Notes under the pieces: model-generated
The model's database searches: none
Told to the model about the DNA's origin: nothing
What the model saw: only the letters and a program-made list of their open reading frames with translations
Translations under genes and position numbers: made by a program
Part shown: in pieces, positions 15,821 through 24,481 of the stretch
Layout of the letters: every line of letters begins with the position of its first letter
How positions within the stretch are numbered: the first letter of the stretch is position 1
Assembly (NCBI GenBank): GCA_947631015.1
Contig: CANRJS010000012.1
Coordinates: 1 to 51,467, forward strand
Source of the DNA: an uncultured Clostridia bacterium
GTDB taxonomy: Bacteria; Bacillota; Clostridia; Oscillospirales; JAAYOS01
Length of the DNA stretch: 51,467 bases
Direction: 5' to 3'

Positions 15821-18052
15821 ATGAGCGAAAACAATCGCATACCCAAGAGGCGCGGACGTCCGCCCAAGTCGGAAAGCCGCCGCCTCCCGGCGGAGGAGTT
15901 CGGCGTCGCCCGCACTGACGGGGCGGAGAGCGCCGCAAAGCAGACCGCGCCCTCCCCGCAGACAGCGCCCGCATCGCAGACGGCGGCCTCCGGTCAGAAC
16001 CGCACGGCCCGTCCCGCCGAGGGCGCGCAGAGCGCCCAGAACACTCAGCCCGCGCCCAAGAGACGCGGACGTCCCCCGAAGAACAGGGACGCGCAGACGC
16101 AGCAGAAGACGCCGACGGACGGCGCGTCCGCCGCAAAGCAGCAGTCCGCAGAGAGCGCGCAGAACGGACAGAATCCGCAGCCCGCGCCGAAGCGTCGCGG
16201 CCGTCCCCCGAAGAACCGCAATATCCCGGCGCAGCAGCCCGCCGAAGCGGCGGAGAAGCAGCAGCCGGAGCGGAAGACCATCCGCGCCGACGCCTACCAC
16301 GCCGGCGGCACGCGCAGGACGGCGCGCGGGGCTTCGCCCGCGCCCGACCGCGCCGCCCCCGAGCCGACGCCGGTTCCTCAGCCCGCTAAGCCCCGCTCGA
16401 TAAGCGGCGGCAAGCTGAGGATAATCCCGCTCGGCGGCCTCAACGAGATAGGAAAGAACGTCACCCTCTACGAGTACGGGGACGACATCATCGTCGTCGA
16501 CTGCGGAATGAGCTTCCCCGAGGAGGATATGCTCGGTGTCGACATCGTCATGCCCGACCTCAGCTATCTCTTTGCAAACAAGCACCGCGTGCGCGGCGTG
16601 TTCATTACCCACGGGCACGAGGACCACATCGGCGCGGTGGCGTATATGTGCCGCGAGATGAATCCTCCGATTTACGCGACGCCGTTCGCGCGCGGACTGA
16701 TAGAAGGCAAGCTCGAGGAAGCGTCGCTCCTGCGCGGCGCGAACCTTGTCACCATCCACCCCGGCGAGCGCGTCCGCGCGGGCGCGTTCGAGGTGGAGGC
16801 GATAAACGTCAACCACTCCACGCCGGACGCCGTGTCCTACGCCATAACGACGCCGGCGGGCGTCGTCATACAGACCGGCGACTTCAAAATAGACTCCACC
16901 CCCATCGCGGGCGACATGATCGACCTCGCGCGCTTCGGCGAGTACGGGCGGCGCGGCGTCCTCGCGCTTCTCTCGGACAGCACCAACGTCGAGCGCCCCG
17001 GCTTCACGATGAGCGAACGCGCCGTCGGCGAGACGCTCGCTGGGCTCTTCCGGGGCTGCCACCAGAGAATAATCATAACGACGTTTGCCTCGAACGTCCA
17101 CCGTATACAGCAGATAATCGACGCGGCCGTCGCAAACGGGCGCAAGGTCGCCATCACCGGCCGCTCGATGGAGAAGGTCATGGCGCTCGCCGTCAAGCTC
17201 GGCTACGTCAACCCGCCCGCCGGAACGCTCATCGACATCGATGCGATAAAGAGCGTGACGCCGTCCAAGCTCGTCATCGTCACGACCGGCAGCCAGGGCG
17301 AGACGCTCTCCGCGCTCAGCCGCATGGCGTTCGGCACGCACAGGCAGGTGTCGGTCGGCGCGGGCGACCGCGTGATAATTTCCGCCTCCTCCATCCCCGG
17401 CAACGAGAACTCCATATCCCGCGTCATAAACGAGCTCATGCGGCGCGGCGCGGACGTCGTGTACCGCCAGCTCGGCGCTCTGCACGTCTCCGGCCACGCC
17501 TGCCAGGAGGAGCTGAAGGTCATGCTCGGGCTCGTGAAGCCCACCTACTTCATGCCGGTGCACGGCGAATACAAGATGCTCCGCACCCACGCCGACCTCG
17601 CGCGTCAGATGGGCGTCTCCCCAAAGAACATAATCATCGGCGAGAACGGGCGGGTCGTGGAATTCGGCCCGAAGGGCGCGCGCCTCGCTGGCAGCGTCCC
17701 GGCGGGACAGGTATTGCTCGACGGAACTCTCGGCAACGACATCGGCGACAGCATCCTTCGCGACCGACGGATACTCTCGGAGGACGGCGTCGTCGTCGCC
17801 GCCGTGACGGTGGACACGCGCGCGGGACAGCTTCTCGCCGCGCCGGAGGTGATAGCGCGCGGGTTCGTCGCCCCGGAGGGGCGGAACCTCATGCGCGAGC
17901 TTGAGGACATCGTCGCCGCCACCGCCGAGGACAATCTATACTCCAACGACCTCGGAGGTCTGCGGAGCGCCATAAGAAGCAAGGTCTCCGACCATATATG
18001 GCGCACAACGCGGCGCCAGCCGCTCGTCATAACGCTGGTCTCGGAGGCATAG
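15821..18052 (+). CDS. rnj: Ribonuclease J with AT-hook-like N-terminal extension
   Basis: RNase J is the endo- and 5'-3' exoribonuclease central to mRNA turnover and rRNA maturation in Bacillota. The metallo-beta-lactamase/beta-CASP core starts near residue 195 (KLRIIPLGGLNEIGKN). It has the zinc motif THGHEDHIGAV, the beta-CASP LLSDSTNVERPG and ITTFASNVHRIQQI segments, and HVSGHACQEELKVML. The total is 743 residues against about 555 for the core. The extra ~190 residues are low-complexity (Ala/Gln/Pro) with three copies of PKRRGRPPK (near residues 6, 80 and 120), each like an AT-hook. ATG 15821 opens this extension, preceded by AAAAGGAG. ychF follows 52 bp downstream. Confidence 0.93.
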   Translation: MSENNRIPKRRGRPPKSESRRLPAEEFGVARTDGAESAAKQTAPSPQTAPASQTAASGQNRTARPAEGAQSAQNTQPAPKRRGRPPKNRDAQTQQKTPTDGASAAKQQSAESAQNGQNPQPAPKRRGRPPKNRNIPAQQPAEAAEKQQPERKTIRADAYHAGGTRRTARGASPAPDRAAPEPTPVPQPAKPRSISGGKLRIIPLGGLNEIGKNVTLYEYGDDIIVVDCGMSFPEEDMLGVDIVMPDLSYLFANKHRVRGVFITHGHEDHIGAVAYMCREMNPPIYATPFARGLIEGKLEEASLLRGANLVTIHPGERVRAGAFEVEAINVNHSTPDAVSYAITTPAGVVIQTGDFKIDSTPIAGDMIDLARFGEYGRRGVLALLSDSTNVERPGFTMSERAVGETLAGLFRGCHQRIIITTFASNVHRIQQIIDAAVANGRKVAITGRSMEKVMALAVKLGYVNPPAGTLIDIDAIKSVTPSKLVIVTTGSQGETLSALSRMAFGTHRQVSVGAGDRVIISASSIPGNENSISRVINELMRRGADVVYRQLGALHVSGHACQEELKVMLGLVKPTYFMPVHGEYKMLRTHADLARQMGVSPKNIIIGENGRVVEFGPKGARLAGSVPAGQVLLDGTLGNDIGDSILRDRRILSEDGVVVAAVTVDTRAGQLLAAPEVIARGFVAPEGRNLMRELEDIVAATAEDNLYSNDLGGLRSAIRSKVSDHIWRTTRRQPLVITLVSEA

Positions 18053-18104
18053 CACCGCCGCCCGCGCGCGGGCGGAACAACGTAAATGCAAGGAGCTAAC
18101 GGAA

Positions 18105-19205
18105 ATGAAACTCGGAATCGTCGGACTTCCGAACGTCGGCAAGTCCACCCTTTTCAACGCTATCACCAACGCCGGCGTGGACGCGGCAAACTACCCCTTC
18201 TGCACGATAGAGCCGAACAAGGGCGTCGTCGAGGTGCCGGACAGCCGCCTCGACCGCCTCGCCGAGCTCTACCACCCCAAGAAGGTCACCCACGCGACGG
18301 TGGAGTTTGTCGACATCGCGGGTCTCGTGCGCGGGGCGAGCAGGGGCGAGGGTCTCGGCAACAAGTTCCTCTCCCACATCCGCGCCACCGACGCGATAGT
18401 TCACGTCGTCCGCTGCTTTGACGACCCTGACATCACCCACGTCGAGGGCTCGATAGACCCGCTGCGGGACATCTCTACCATCGACCTCGAGCTCGGCCTT
18501 TCCGACCTCGAGGCGGTCGACCGCGCGATAGAGCGCACCGCGAAGGCGGCAAAGGCCAACCCGAAGAAGCTCGAGCCGGAGCTTGCGTGGCTGCGCGGTC
18601 TCCGCGAGCATCTCAACGACGGCAAGCCCGCCCGCTCCTTTGCGGAGCCGAAGCCGGAGGACTCCGATGCTCTGCGCGACCTGAGCCTCCTCACCGCCAT
18701 GCCGGTGATATACGTCGCAAATATGGACGAGGACGGCTTCGTCTCGCGCGACACGAACGACTACTACCTCGCGGTGAAGCGCCACGCCGACGAGGAGGGC
18801 TCCGGCGTCATACCGATATGCGCCGCCATGGAGCAGGAGATCACCGCCCTCGACGACCCGGAGGAGCGCCGCGAGTTTCTTGAGACGCTGGGGCTCGAGG
18901 AGAGCGGCCTTGACCGCCTGATACGCGCGGGGTACAGCCTGCTGGGGCTTATCAGCTTCCTCACGGCGGGCGAGCCGGAGGTCCGCGCGTGGACGATAAC
19001 GAAGGGTACCACCGCTCCGCAGGCGGCGGGGAAGATACACTCCGACATCGAGCGCGGCTTCATCCGCGCCGAGACGATAGACTACGAGAAGCTCCTCGAG
19101 TGCGGCAGCCTCGCGGCGGCGCGCGAGAAGGGTCTCGTGAGGAGCGAGGGACGCGACTACATTATGCAGGACGGAGACGTTGTGCTCTTCCGCTTCAACG
19201 TCTAG
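18105..19205 (+). CDS. ychF: Redox-regulated ATPase/GTPase YchF (OLA1 family)
   Basis: A 366-residue universally conserved P-loop protein that binds ribosomes and prefers ATP. G1 is GIVGLPNVGKSTLF, G3 FVDIAGLVRGASRGEGLGN, and the G4 region VIYVANMDEDGF (N-M-D-E, typical of YchF rather than NKxD). There is a central coiled coil and a C-terminal TGS domain (FLTAGEPEVRAWTITKGTTA ... MQDGDVVLFRFNV). The length is standard. It lies 52 bp after rnj with an AAGGAG site 10 nt before the ATG, and is probably co-transcribed with it. Confidence 0.97.
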   Translation: MKLGIVGLPNVGKSTLFNAITNAGVDAANYPFCTIEPNKGVVEVPDSRLDRLAELYHPKKVTHATVEFVDIAGLVRGASRGEGLGNKFLSHIRATDAIVHVVRCFDDPDITHVEGSIDPLRDISTIDLELGLSDLEAVDRAIERTAKAAKANPKKLEPELAWLRGLREHLNDGKPARSFAEPKPEDSDALRDLSLLTAMPVIYVANMDEDGFVSRDTNDYYLAVKRHADEEGSGVIPICAAMEQEITALDDPEERREFLETLGLEESGLDRLIRAGYSLLGLISFLTAGEPEVRAWTITKGTTAPQAAGKIHSDIERGFIRAETIDYEKLLECGSLAAAREKGLVRSEGRDYIMQDGDVVLFRFNV

Positions 19206-19231
19206 CGACATACCGCAGATTTGCGCATATC

Positions 19232-19270
19232 CCCGCGCCCGTGTGCCGTGCGCACGGGCGCGGGTCTTTA
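19232..19270 (+). terminator. Terminator/attenuator between ychF and the DUF1624-like gene
   Basis: 12-bp stem CCCGCGCCCGTG/CACGGGCGCGGG (19232-19243/19253-19264) followed by TCTTTA and immediately by the AAGGAG ribosome site of the next gene. Confidence 0.75.
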
Positions 19271-19281
19271 AGGAGCACACC

Positions 19282-20016
19282 ATGGACAAGTCCAAGCGTA
19301 TCGACCTCATAGACGCGGCGCGCGGCCTCGCCATACTACTTATGGTAATACACCACGCCCTGTATGACGCGGTGTATTTTCTCGGCGCGCCGAGCTGGTT
19401 CTTTTCGAACCCCGTCTTTACCCCGCTCAGCCGGTTCTTCGAGGTAGTGTTCATACTTCTGAGCGGCGCGAGCTGCCGCTTCTCGCACTCGAACATACGG
19501 CGCGGGCTGATTTTCCTCGCGGGAGCGGCGGCGGTGAGTGTTGTCACGTATTTCATAGGAAACCCCGTGCGGTTCGGGATACTGCATCTTCTCGGCTCTG
19601 CGGCGGTGGGCTTCGGGCTTTGGCAGAAAATAAGGGCGCGGATGCGCCTGCCGCAGGTCTCACGCCGGACGGCGGACATCCTCCGCGCGGCGCTCATAGT
19701 CTGCTGCGCCGCGGCGTTCGCGCTGCTCTGGAATCCTGTATACCACCACGTCTACGACTTCAGGTGGTTCGGATGGCTCGGATTTACCTACGAGGGCTAT
19801 TTCTCGAGCGACTGGTTCCCCGTCCTGCCGTGGATATTCGTCTACATCGCGGGGAACGCCGTCGGGCTGTGGATAGTCGAGGGGCGCTTCCCCGAGAAAT
19901 TCTATACGACGAAGGTGCCGTTCCTCGCGGCGGCGGGACGGCACACACTCTGGATATACCTTCTGCACCAGCCGGTGCTGTACGGGATAACAATATTAAT
20001 CGCGGCAAATAGGTAG
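19282..20016 (+). CDS. DUF1624-like (heparan-alpha-glucosaminide N-acetyltransferase-type) membrane protein
   Basis: A 244-residue protein with about seven membrane helices. The start RIDLIDAARGLAILLMVIHHALYD is characteristic of the DUF1624/acyltransferase-3-like superfamily, where the conserved His in the first helix is thought to take part in acyl transfer across the membrane. The end WIYLLHQPVLYGI is also typical. The substrate is unknown. ATG 19282 follows TTTAAGGAG. The last four codons and the stop are the left arm of a perfect 25-bp palindrome (20001-20053), so the transcript ends in a very strong hairpin. Confidence 0.82.
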   Translation: MDKSKRIDLIDAARGLAILLMVIHHALYDAVYFLGAPSWFFSNPVFTPLSRFFEVVFILLSGASCRFSHSNIRRGLIFLAGAAAVSVVTYFIGNPVRFGILHLLGSAAVGFGLWQKIRARMRLPQVSRRTADILRAALIVCCAAAFALLWNPVYHHVYDFRWFGWLGFTYEGYFSSDWFPVLPWIFVYIAGNAVGLWIVEGRFPEKFYTTKVPFLAAAGRHTLWIYLLHQPVLYGITILIAANR

Positions 20017-20735
20017 GGCGCGGATTTTATCCGCGCCCTACCTATTTGCCGCGAGAAGTTCACTTGGAATTGCGCAAGCGCAATTCCAAGTGAAGCTGTC
20101 GGATAGGGCGAAGCCCTACCGACAGCATGCGCTCCGCTTCGCGCCGAGTTTTCCGCCTTCGGCGGAAAATCGACGCACGCTCCGCGAGAGGAGTAAATTT
20201 CGCCGTACATGCCGCCGAAATTTACTGATTGGAATTCTTTCGCGGCACAGCCGCGAAACTCTGCGAGGCGCGCGGAAATGGGCGCAGCCAAATTCTGTAC
20301 TATGTTCGGCTTTGCCGCTTACGGCAAAGTTCACGAGGGCTGAATATGTTCCGATGAGGAACGTGTGGGCGCCCTTGTGTTCGGGAGCGAGCATTTCAAT
20401 TGGAGGGGTCACCAAATGGCGCTCTGCGCCGTTCCGCCCAACAATGCGCTCAAAGTCGGGCAATATTTGCAAAGCAAATATTGCAAGCGAGGGCTGTACA
20501 ATGTCGGATGAAGAATTGGTTCGCGCCCTCGCGGTTCGCAGCGGTTGAAGTTAGCGGCTTTGCCGCTAACTTCGCGCAGGGAAGTCATATCAATGTCCGG
20601 CTTTGCCCGCGAAGCGGGTAAAGCTCACGAGGGCTGAATATGTACCGATGAAGAATTAGTGGGCGCCCTCGTGTTTGCCCCGAGCATTTTAATTTAAGGG
20701 GTCCCCAAGCGGCGTGAAACGCCGCTTGGGTATTC
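20001..20735. repeat. Large hairpin mosaic (locus D)
   Basis: About 720 bp without a gene. In order: perfect 25-bp stem 20001-20025/20029-20053; 16-bp stem 20059-20074/20079-20094; GCTGTCGG-A-TAGGGC-GAA-GCCCTA-CCGACAGC (20095-20126); TTTTCCGCC-TTC-GGCGGAAAA (20149-20169); 11-bp stem 20192-20202/20216-20226 with a 13-nt loop; TTTCGCGGC-ACA-GCCGCGAAA (20238-20258). Then come three inverted-orientation modules. Their central stems are CTTTGCCG/CGGCAAAG (20310-20329), GCAATATTTGC/GCAAATATTGC (20460-20484) and CTTTGCCCGC/GCGGGTAAAG (20601-20623). Also present are a locus-B-type stem GAAGTTAGCGGC-TTT-GCCGCTAACTTC (about 20547-20573) and a closing AAGCGGCG/CGCCGCTT hairpin (about 20706-20729). Bases 20736-20819 hold nothing recognisable. 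Confidence 0.92.
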
Positions 20736-20819
20736 CGATAATGCCGTCCCATTGTGAAAACCGCCTAACTTGCTGAGTTTCCCGACGTTTTTTTGTACAT
20801 AAAAATTATCCCTTCCCTA

Positions 20820-20847
20820 TTGCTTTTTCGGGGTGCTGTGGTAAAAT
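20820..20847 (+). promoter_or_regulatory. Promoter of the heterodimeric ABC exporter
   Basis: TTGCTT (20820-20825), 16-nt spacer, TAAAAT (20842-20847). Confidence 0.65.
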
Positions 20848-20929
20848 AAGCGAAGTCGTAAACGCTTTCACCCTTTAGCAGCGCCTTTGAGGAGGGATTT
20901 TTCTGTTAATCAAATGGGCATACGGCTGG

Positions 20930-22639
20930 ATGGGCAAAAACAAGTGGCGGCTCATCCTTTCGATCGTTTTCAACATTGCGGGCGTCATAGCGATGACGGC
21001 GGAACCCTACGTCATCAAGGACATCGTCAACGAGGTGCTCATGCCGCTCAGGTTCGAAAAGCTCATCCCGATGCTCTCTCTCGGCTTCGGGGTCGGCTTT
21101 ATCTTCATCGCCTGCCGCTACTTCCAGGCAATACTCGGCGAGCAGGCGGCACAGGCGGCGGTGTACAACGTCCGCAGCGCGCTATTCGAGCGGCTGCTCA
21201 AGCAGTCGCCCGGGTTCTACGCCACCAACCGCTCCGGCGACATCATCAACAAGTGCACCGGCGACGTCGACTGGATAAACCACTTCATCTGCTACGTCAC
21301 GCCTAAGTGGGTCGAGATGGTGCTGATGCTCATCGCGGCGCTCGTCGTCTTCTTCTCGATAAACTGGCTGTACACCCTCATTCTCTTTGCGGTGACGCCG
21401 TTCAGCGCGATAGTCGCCATGAAGCTGGCGCGCTCGGTCCGTCCCGCCTTTGCGGACGCCCGCGAACAGCTTTCCAAGCTCAACACCGTCGTGCAGGAGA
21501 ACATCTCCGGCAACCGCGTGGTCAAGGCGTTCGTCCGCGAGGACTACGAGATGGACAAGTTCCAGAAGGAAAACCAGGAGTACAAGCGCCTCAACATCAA
21601 GGCGAACATGATCTGGCTGAAGTACGGCCCGGTGATAGACTCCATCGCCTCCATCATGACCGTGCTGAACCTCACCGTCGGCGGCACGCTTGTTGCCCTC
21701 GGCATGATAGACATGGGCTCGCTCTCGCTCTTCCTCAGCCTCGCGTGGGCATTAAACGAGCCGATGATCCTCGTCGGAACGCTCGTAAACGACACTCAGC
21801 GTTTCCTCGCCTCCTGCGAGAAGGTCATGGGTCTCTACTACACGAAGCCGGACATCGAGAACCCCTCCGTCGATCACTCCCCGGAGGAGGCGCACGGCGA
21901 GGTAGAGTTCCGCGGCGTCTCGCTCAGCTACGGCTCGCTCAAGGTGCTTGACCATGTGAACCTGCATGTAAACGCGGGCGAGACGGTCGGCATAATGGGC
22001 CCCACCGGCTCGGGCAAGACGAGCCTCGTCAACCTCATCCCGCGCTTTGTGGACGTCACCGAGGGCGAAGTCCTGCTTGACGGCGTAGACGTCAGGGACT
22101 ACGACCTTCAGGAGCTCCGGCGGCGCGTCGGCCTCACGATGCAGGACGTGTTCCTGTTCTCGGACACCGTCGAGTCAAACATCGTCTACGGCGTGCCGGA
22201 CCTCGAAATGGACAAGGTCATAAAGGCGGCGAAGGTCGCCGATGCGGACGGCTTCATCCGCGAGATGCCGGACGGCTACGACACGATAGTCGGCGAGCGC
22301 GGCACCGGTCTCTCCGGCGGTCAGAAGCAGCGCATAAGCCTCGCCCGCGCCATCGCGAAGGACGCGCCGGTGCTTATACTCGACGACACGACCTCCGCCG
22401 TCGACATGGAGACCGAGCAGGCGATACAGAAGGAGCTCGCCTCGCTCGAGCGCCGGGCGACGACCTTCATCATCGCCCAGCGCGTGAGCTCTGTAATGCA
22501 CGCGGACAAGATAATCATTCTTGACAACGGAAAGATAGTCGAGCAGGGCACGCACAGCGAGCTGATGCGGAACAAGGGCTACTACTACAACACCTGCATC
22601 CTCCAGCACGGCGTCATGGAAGAGGAGGTGAGCGCATAA
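20930..22639 (+). CDS. ABC exporter half-transporter with degenerate ATPase site (TM287/LmrC type)
   Basis: At least 569 residues: a six-helix type IV exporter membrane domain followed by an ATPase domain with GPTGSGKTS, GTGLSGGQKQRISLARA and the Walker B VLILDDTTSAVD. The catalytic Glu is replaced by Asp and the switch His by Gln (TTFIIAQRVSS). This is the hallmark of the degenerate half of heterodimeric exporters (TM287, LmrC, BmrC). ATG 20930 has no ribosome site. A CTG at 20903 lies 6 nt after GAGGAGGG in the same frame and would add LIKWAYGW, so the true start may be CTG 20903. The stop overlaps the next start (TAATG). Confidence 0.93.
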   Translation: MGKNKWRLILSIVFNIAGVIAMTAEPYVIKDIVNEVLMPLRFEKLIPMLSLGFGVGFIFIACRYFQAILGEQAAQAAVYNVRSALFERLLKQSPGFYATNRSGDIINKCTGDVDWINHFICYVTPKWVEMVLMLIAALVVFFSINWLYTLILFAVTPFSAIVAMKLARSVRPAFADAREQLSKLNTVVQENISGNRVVKAFVREDYEMDKFQKENQEYKRLNIKANMIWLKYGPVIDSIASIMTVLNLTVGGTLVALGMIDMGSLSLFLSLAWALNEPMILVGTLVNDTQRFLASCEKVMGLYYTKPDIENPSVDHSPEEAHGEVEFRGVSLSYGSLKVLDHVNLHVNAGETVGIMGPTGSGKTSLVNLIPRFVDVTEGEVLLDGVDVRDYDLQELRRRVGLTMQDVFLFSDTVESNIVYGVPDLEMDKVIKAAKVADADGFIREMPDGYDTIVGERGTGLSGGQKQRISLARAIAKDAPVLILDDTTSAVDMETEQAIQKELASLERRATTFIIAQRVSSVMHADKIIILDNGKIVEQGTHSELMRNKGYYYNTCILQHGVMEEEVSA

Positions 22640-24459
22640 TGGCACGCAACAAGTTCAATATCGACGAGGAGCTGGAAGCGCCGTTTAACTGGCAGCAGTT
22701 CAAGCGCTCGTTCGTGTACATCAAGCGGTACAAGAAGCAGGTCGCGCTCGCGTTCCTCGCGAGCGGCATAGCGATACTGCTTGGACTTCTCAGCCCGAAG
22801 ATACAGCAGTGGGTCATAGACGACTTCATACCCAATAAGCAGATAGCGCTCATCGTCAGCTTCGGCGTCGGATACCTGCTTTTGCAGATAGTCATAATCA
22901 TCTTCAACAGGATACGCTCCAAAATTTCGATAAACATCGGTCAGTCGATGATAACCGACATCCGCACCGACGTCTACGAGCACCTGCAGAAGCTTGGCTT
23001 TGACTACTACGACAGCCGCCCGCACGGAAAGATCCTCACCCGCGTTATAAACTACGTCAACTCGGTGGCGGACTTCCTCACAAACGGCCTCATCAACGCG
23101 ATACTCGAGTTCATGAACATGTTCTTCATACTGTTCTTCATGCTTGCGACTTCGCCGAAGATGACCCTCGTCGTGCTCGCGGGACTGCCCGTCTTCCTCA
23201 TCTACATAGTTATCACCAAGCCGAAGCAGCGCCGCTTCCGTCAGGTCCGCGCGAACAAGCAGTCGAACACCACCGCATACCTCGCCGAGAACATCAACGG
23301 CGCGCGCGTCACTCAGGCGTTCGCGCGCGAGAAGATGAACGACGGCATCTACAACGGCCTCCTCGGCGAGACCCGCCACTACTATCTGCGCGCCGTCTAC
23401 CTCGGTCACGGCATGTGGCCGATGAGCGCGATAATCATGCGCCTCGTGCAGAACGCCCTGTATATCTGCGGCGCGTTCCTGTTCCTTGACGACTTCGTCG
23501 TGGGCGGCACCTTCCAGTTCGGTATGCTCACCGCCATGGTGCAGTACTCCAACCGCTTCTGGGGACCGATACAGCGCCTCGGCAACCTCTACAACCAGCT
23601 CCTCGACACGATGGCCTACCTCGAGCGTATCTTCCAGCTCCTCGACGAGCCCATCTCGGTCGACGACGAGCCGGGTGCGGAGGAGATTCCTCCCATTGAG
23701 GGCGGCGTGAAGTTTGACAAGGTGCTCTTCGAGTACGAGAAGGGCGTGCCGGTGCTCAAGCACGTCAGCTTCGACGTCGCTCCGGGCGAGTCTATCGCTC
23801 TCGTCGGGCCGACCGGTGCGGGCAAGAGCACGATAATCAACCTGCTTTCGCGGTTCTACAACGTCACCGAGGGCGCTGTCACCATTGACGGGCACGACCT
23901 CCAGCATGTCACGCTGAAGAGCCTCCGCCGGCAGATGGGCGTCATGCTCCAGGACAGCTTCATCTTCTCGGGAACGATAATGGACAACATCCGCTACGGC
24001 CGTCTCGACGCCACCGACGAGGAGTGCATCGCCGCGGCGAAGGCCGTCCACGCGGACGAGTTCATCCGCCAGATGGAAAACGGCTACTACACCGAGACGC
24101 GCGAGCGCGGCGACGGGCTCTCCGCCGGTCAGAAGCAGCTGATAAACTTCGCGCGCACGCTTCTTTCCGACCCGCGCATACTCATCCTCGACGAGGCGAC
24201 GAGCTCGATAGACACCAACACCGAGCAGCTCGTCCAGGAGGGCATCGCGGCTCTGCTGAAGGGACGCACGAGCTTTATAGTGGCGCACCGCCTCTCGACG
24301 ATAAAGAACTGCGACCGCATCATGTACATCGAGGCGGGCGAGATAGCCGAGCAGGGCTCGCACGCGGAGCTGATGGCGTCTAAGGGTCTCTACTACAAGC
24401 TCTATATGTCCCAGCTCGAGCAGCTTCGCGGCATAAGCGAGGCGCAGGCCGCTTCGTAA
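22639..24459 (+). CDS. ABC exporter half-transporter with canonical ATPase site (TM288/LmrD type)
   Basis: 606 residues: an N-terminal amphipathic segment, six membrane helices, then an ATPase domain with GPTGAGKST, GDGLSAGQKQLINFART (LSAGQ signature), canonical Walker B ILILDEATSSID and switch VAHRLSTI. It pairs with the preceding degenerate half to form an asymmetric heterodimer that probably exports a hydrophobic drug, lipid or peptide; the substrate is not visible. The start codon overlaps the upstream stop by one base, so translation is coupled. A GAGGAGG ribosome site lies inside the upstream gene's end, and a strong terminator follows. Confidence 0.95.
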   Translation: MARNKFNIDEELEAPFNWQQFKRSFVYIKRYKKQVALAFLASGIAILLGLLSPKIQQWVIDDFIPNKQIALIVSFGVGYLLLQIVIIIFNRIRSKISINIGQSMITDIRTDVYEHLQKLGFDYYDSRPHGKILTRVINYVNSVADFLTNGLINAILEFMNMFFILFFMLATSPKMTLVVLAGLPVFLIYIVITKPKQRRFRQVRANKQSNTTAYLAENINGARVTQAFAREKMNDGIYNGLLGETRHYYLRAVYLGHGMWPMSAIIMRLVQNALYICGAFLFLDDFVVGGTFQFGMLTAMVQYSNRFWGPIQRLGNLYNQLLDTMAYLERIFQLLDEPISVDDEPGAEEIPPIEGGVKFDKVLFEYEKGVPVLKHVSFDVAPGESIALVGPTGAGKSTIINLLSRFYNVTEGAVTIDGHDLQHVTLKSLRRQMGVMLQDSFIFSGTIMDNIRYGRLDATDEECIAAAKAVHADEFIRQMENGYYTETRERGDGLSAGQKQLINFARTLLSDPRILILDEATSSIDTNTEQLVQEGIAALLKGRTSFIVAHRLSTIKNCDRIMYIEAGEIAEQGSHAELMASKGLYYKLYMSQLEQLRGISEAQAAS

Positions 24460-24481
24460 GCCTCTTCTCCCGCAAAAAACA

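Noticed and set aside
15665-17590. 641-codon minus-strand frame opposite RNase J
   Set aside because: Antisense shadow; composition is Arg/Val/Asp-rich noise and it has no promoter or ribosome site.
20015-20820. Insertion sequence or MITE at locus D
   Set aside because: No transposase, no single pair of terminal inverted repeats and no target-site duplication; the structure is many independent small palindromes.
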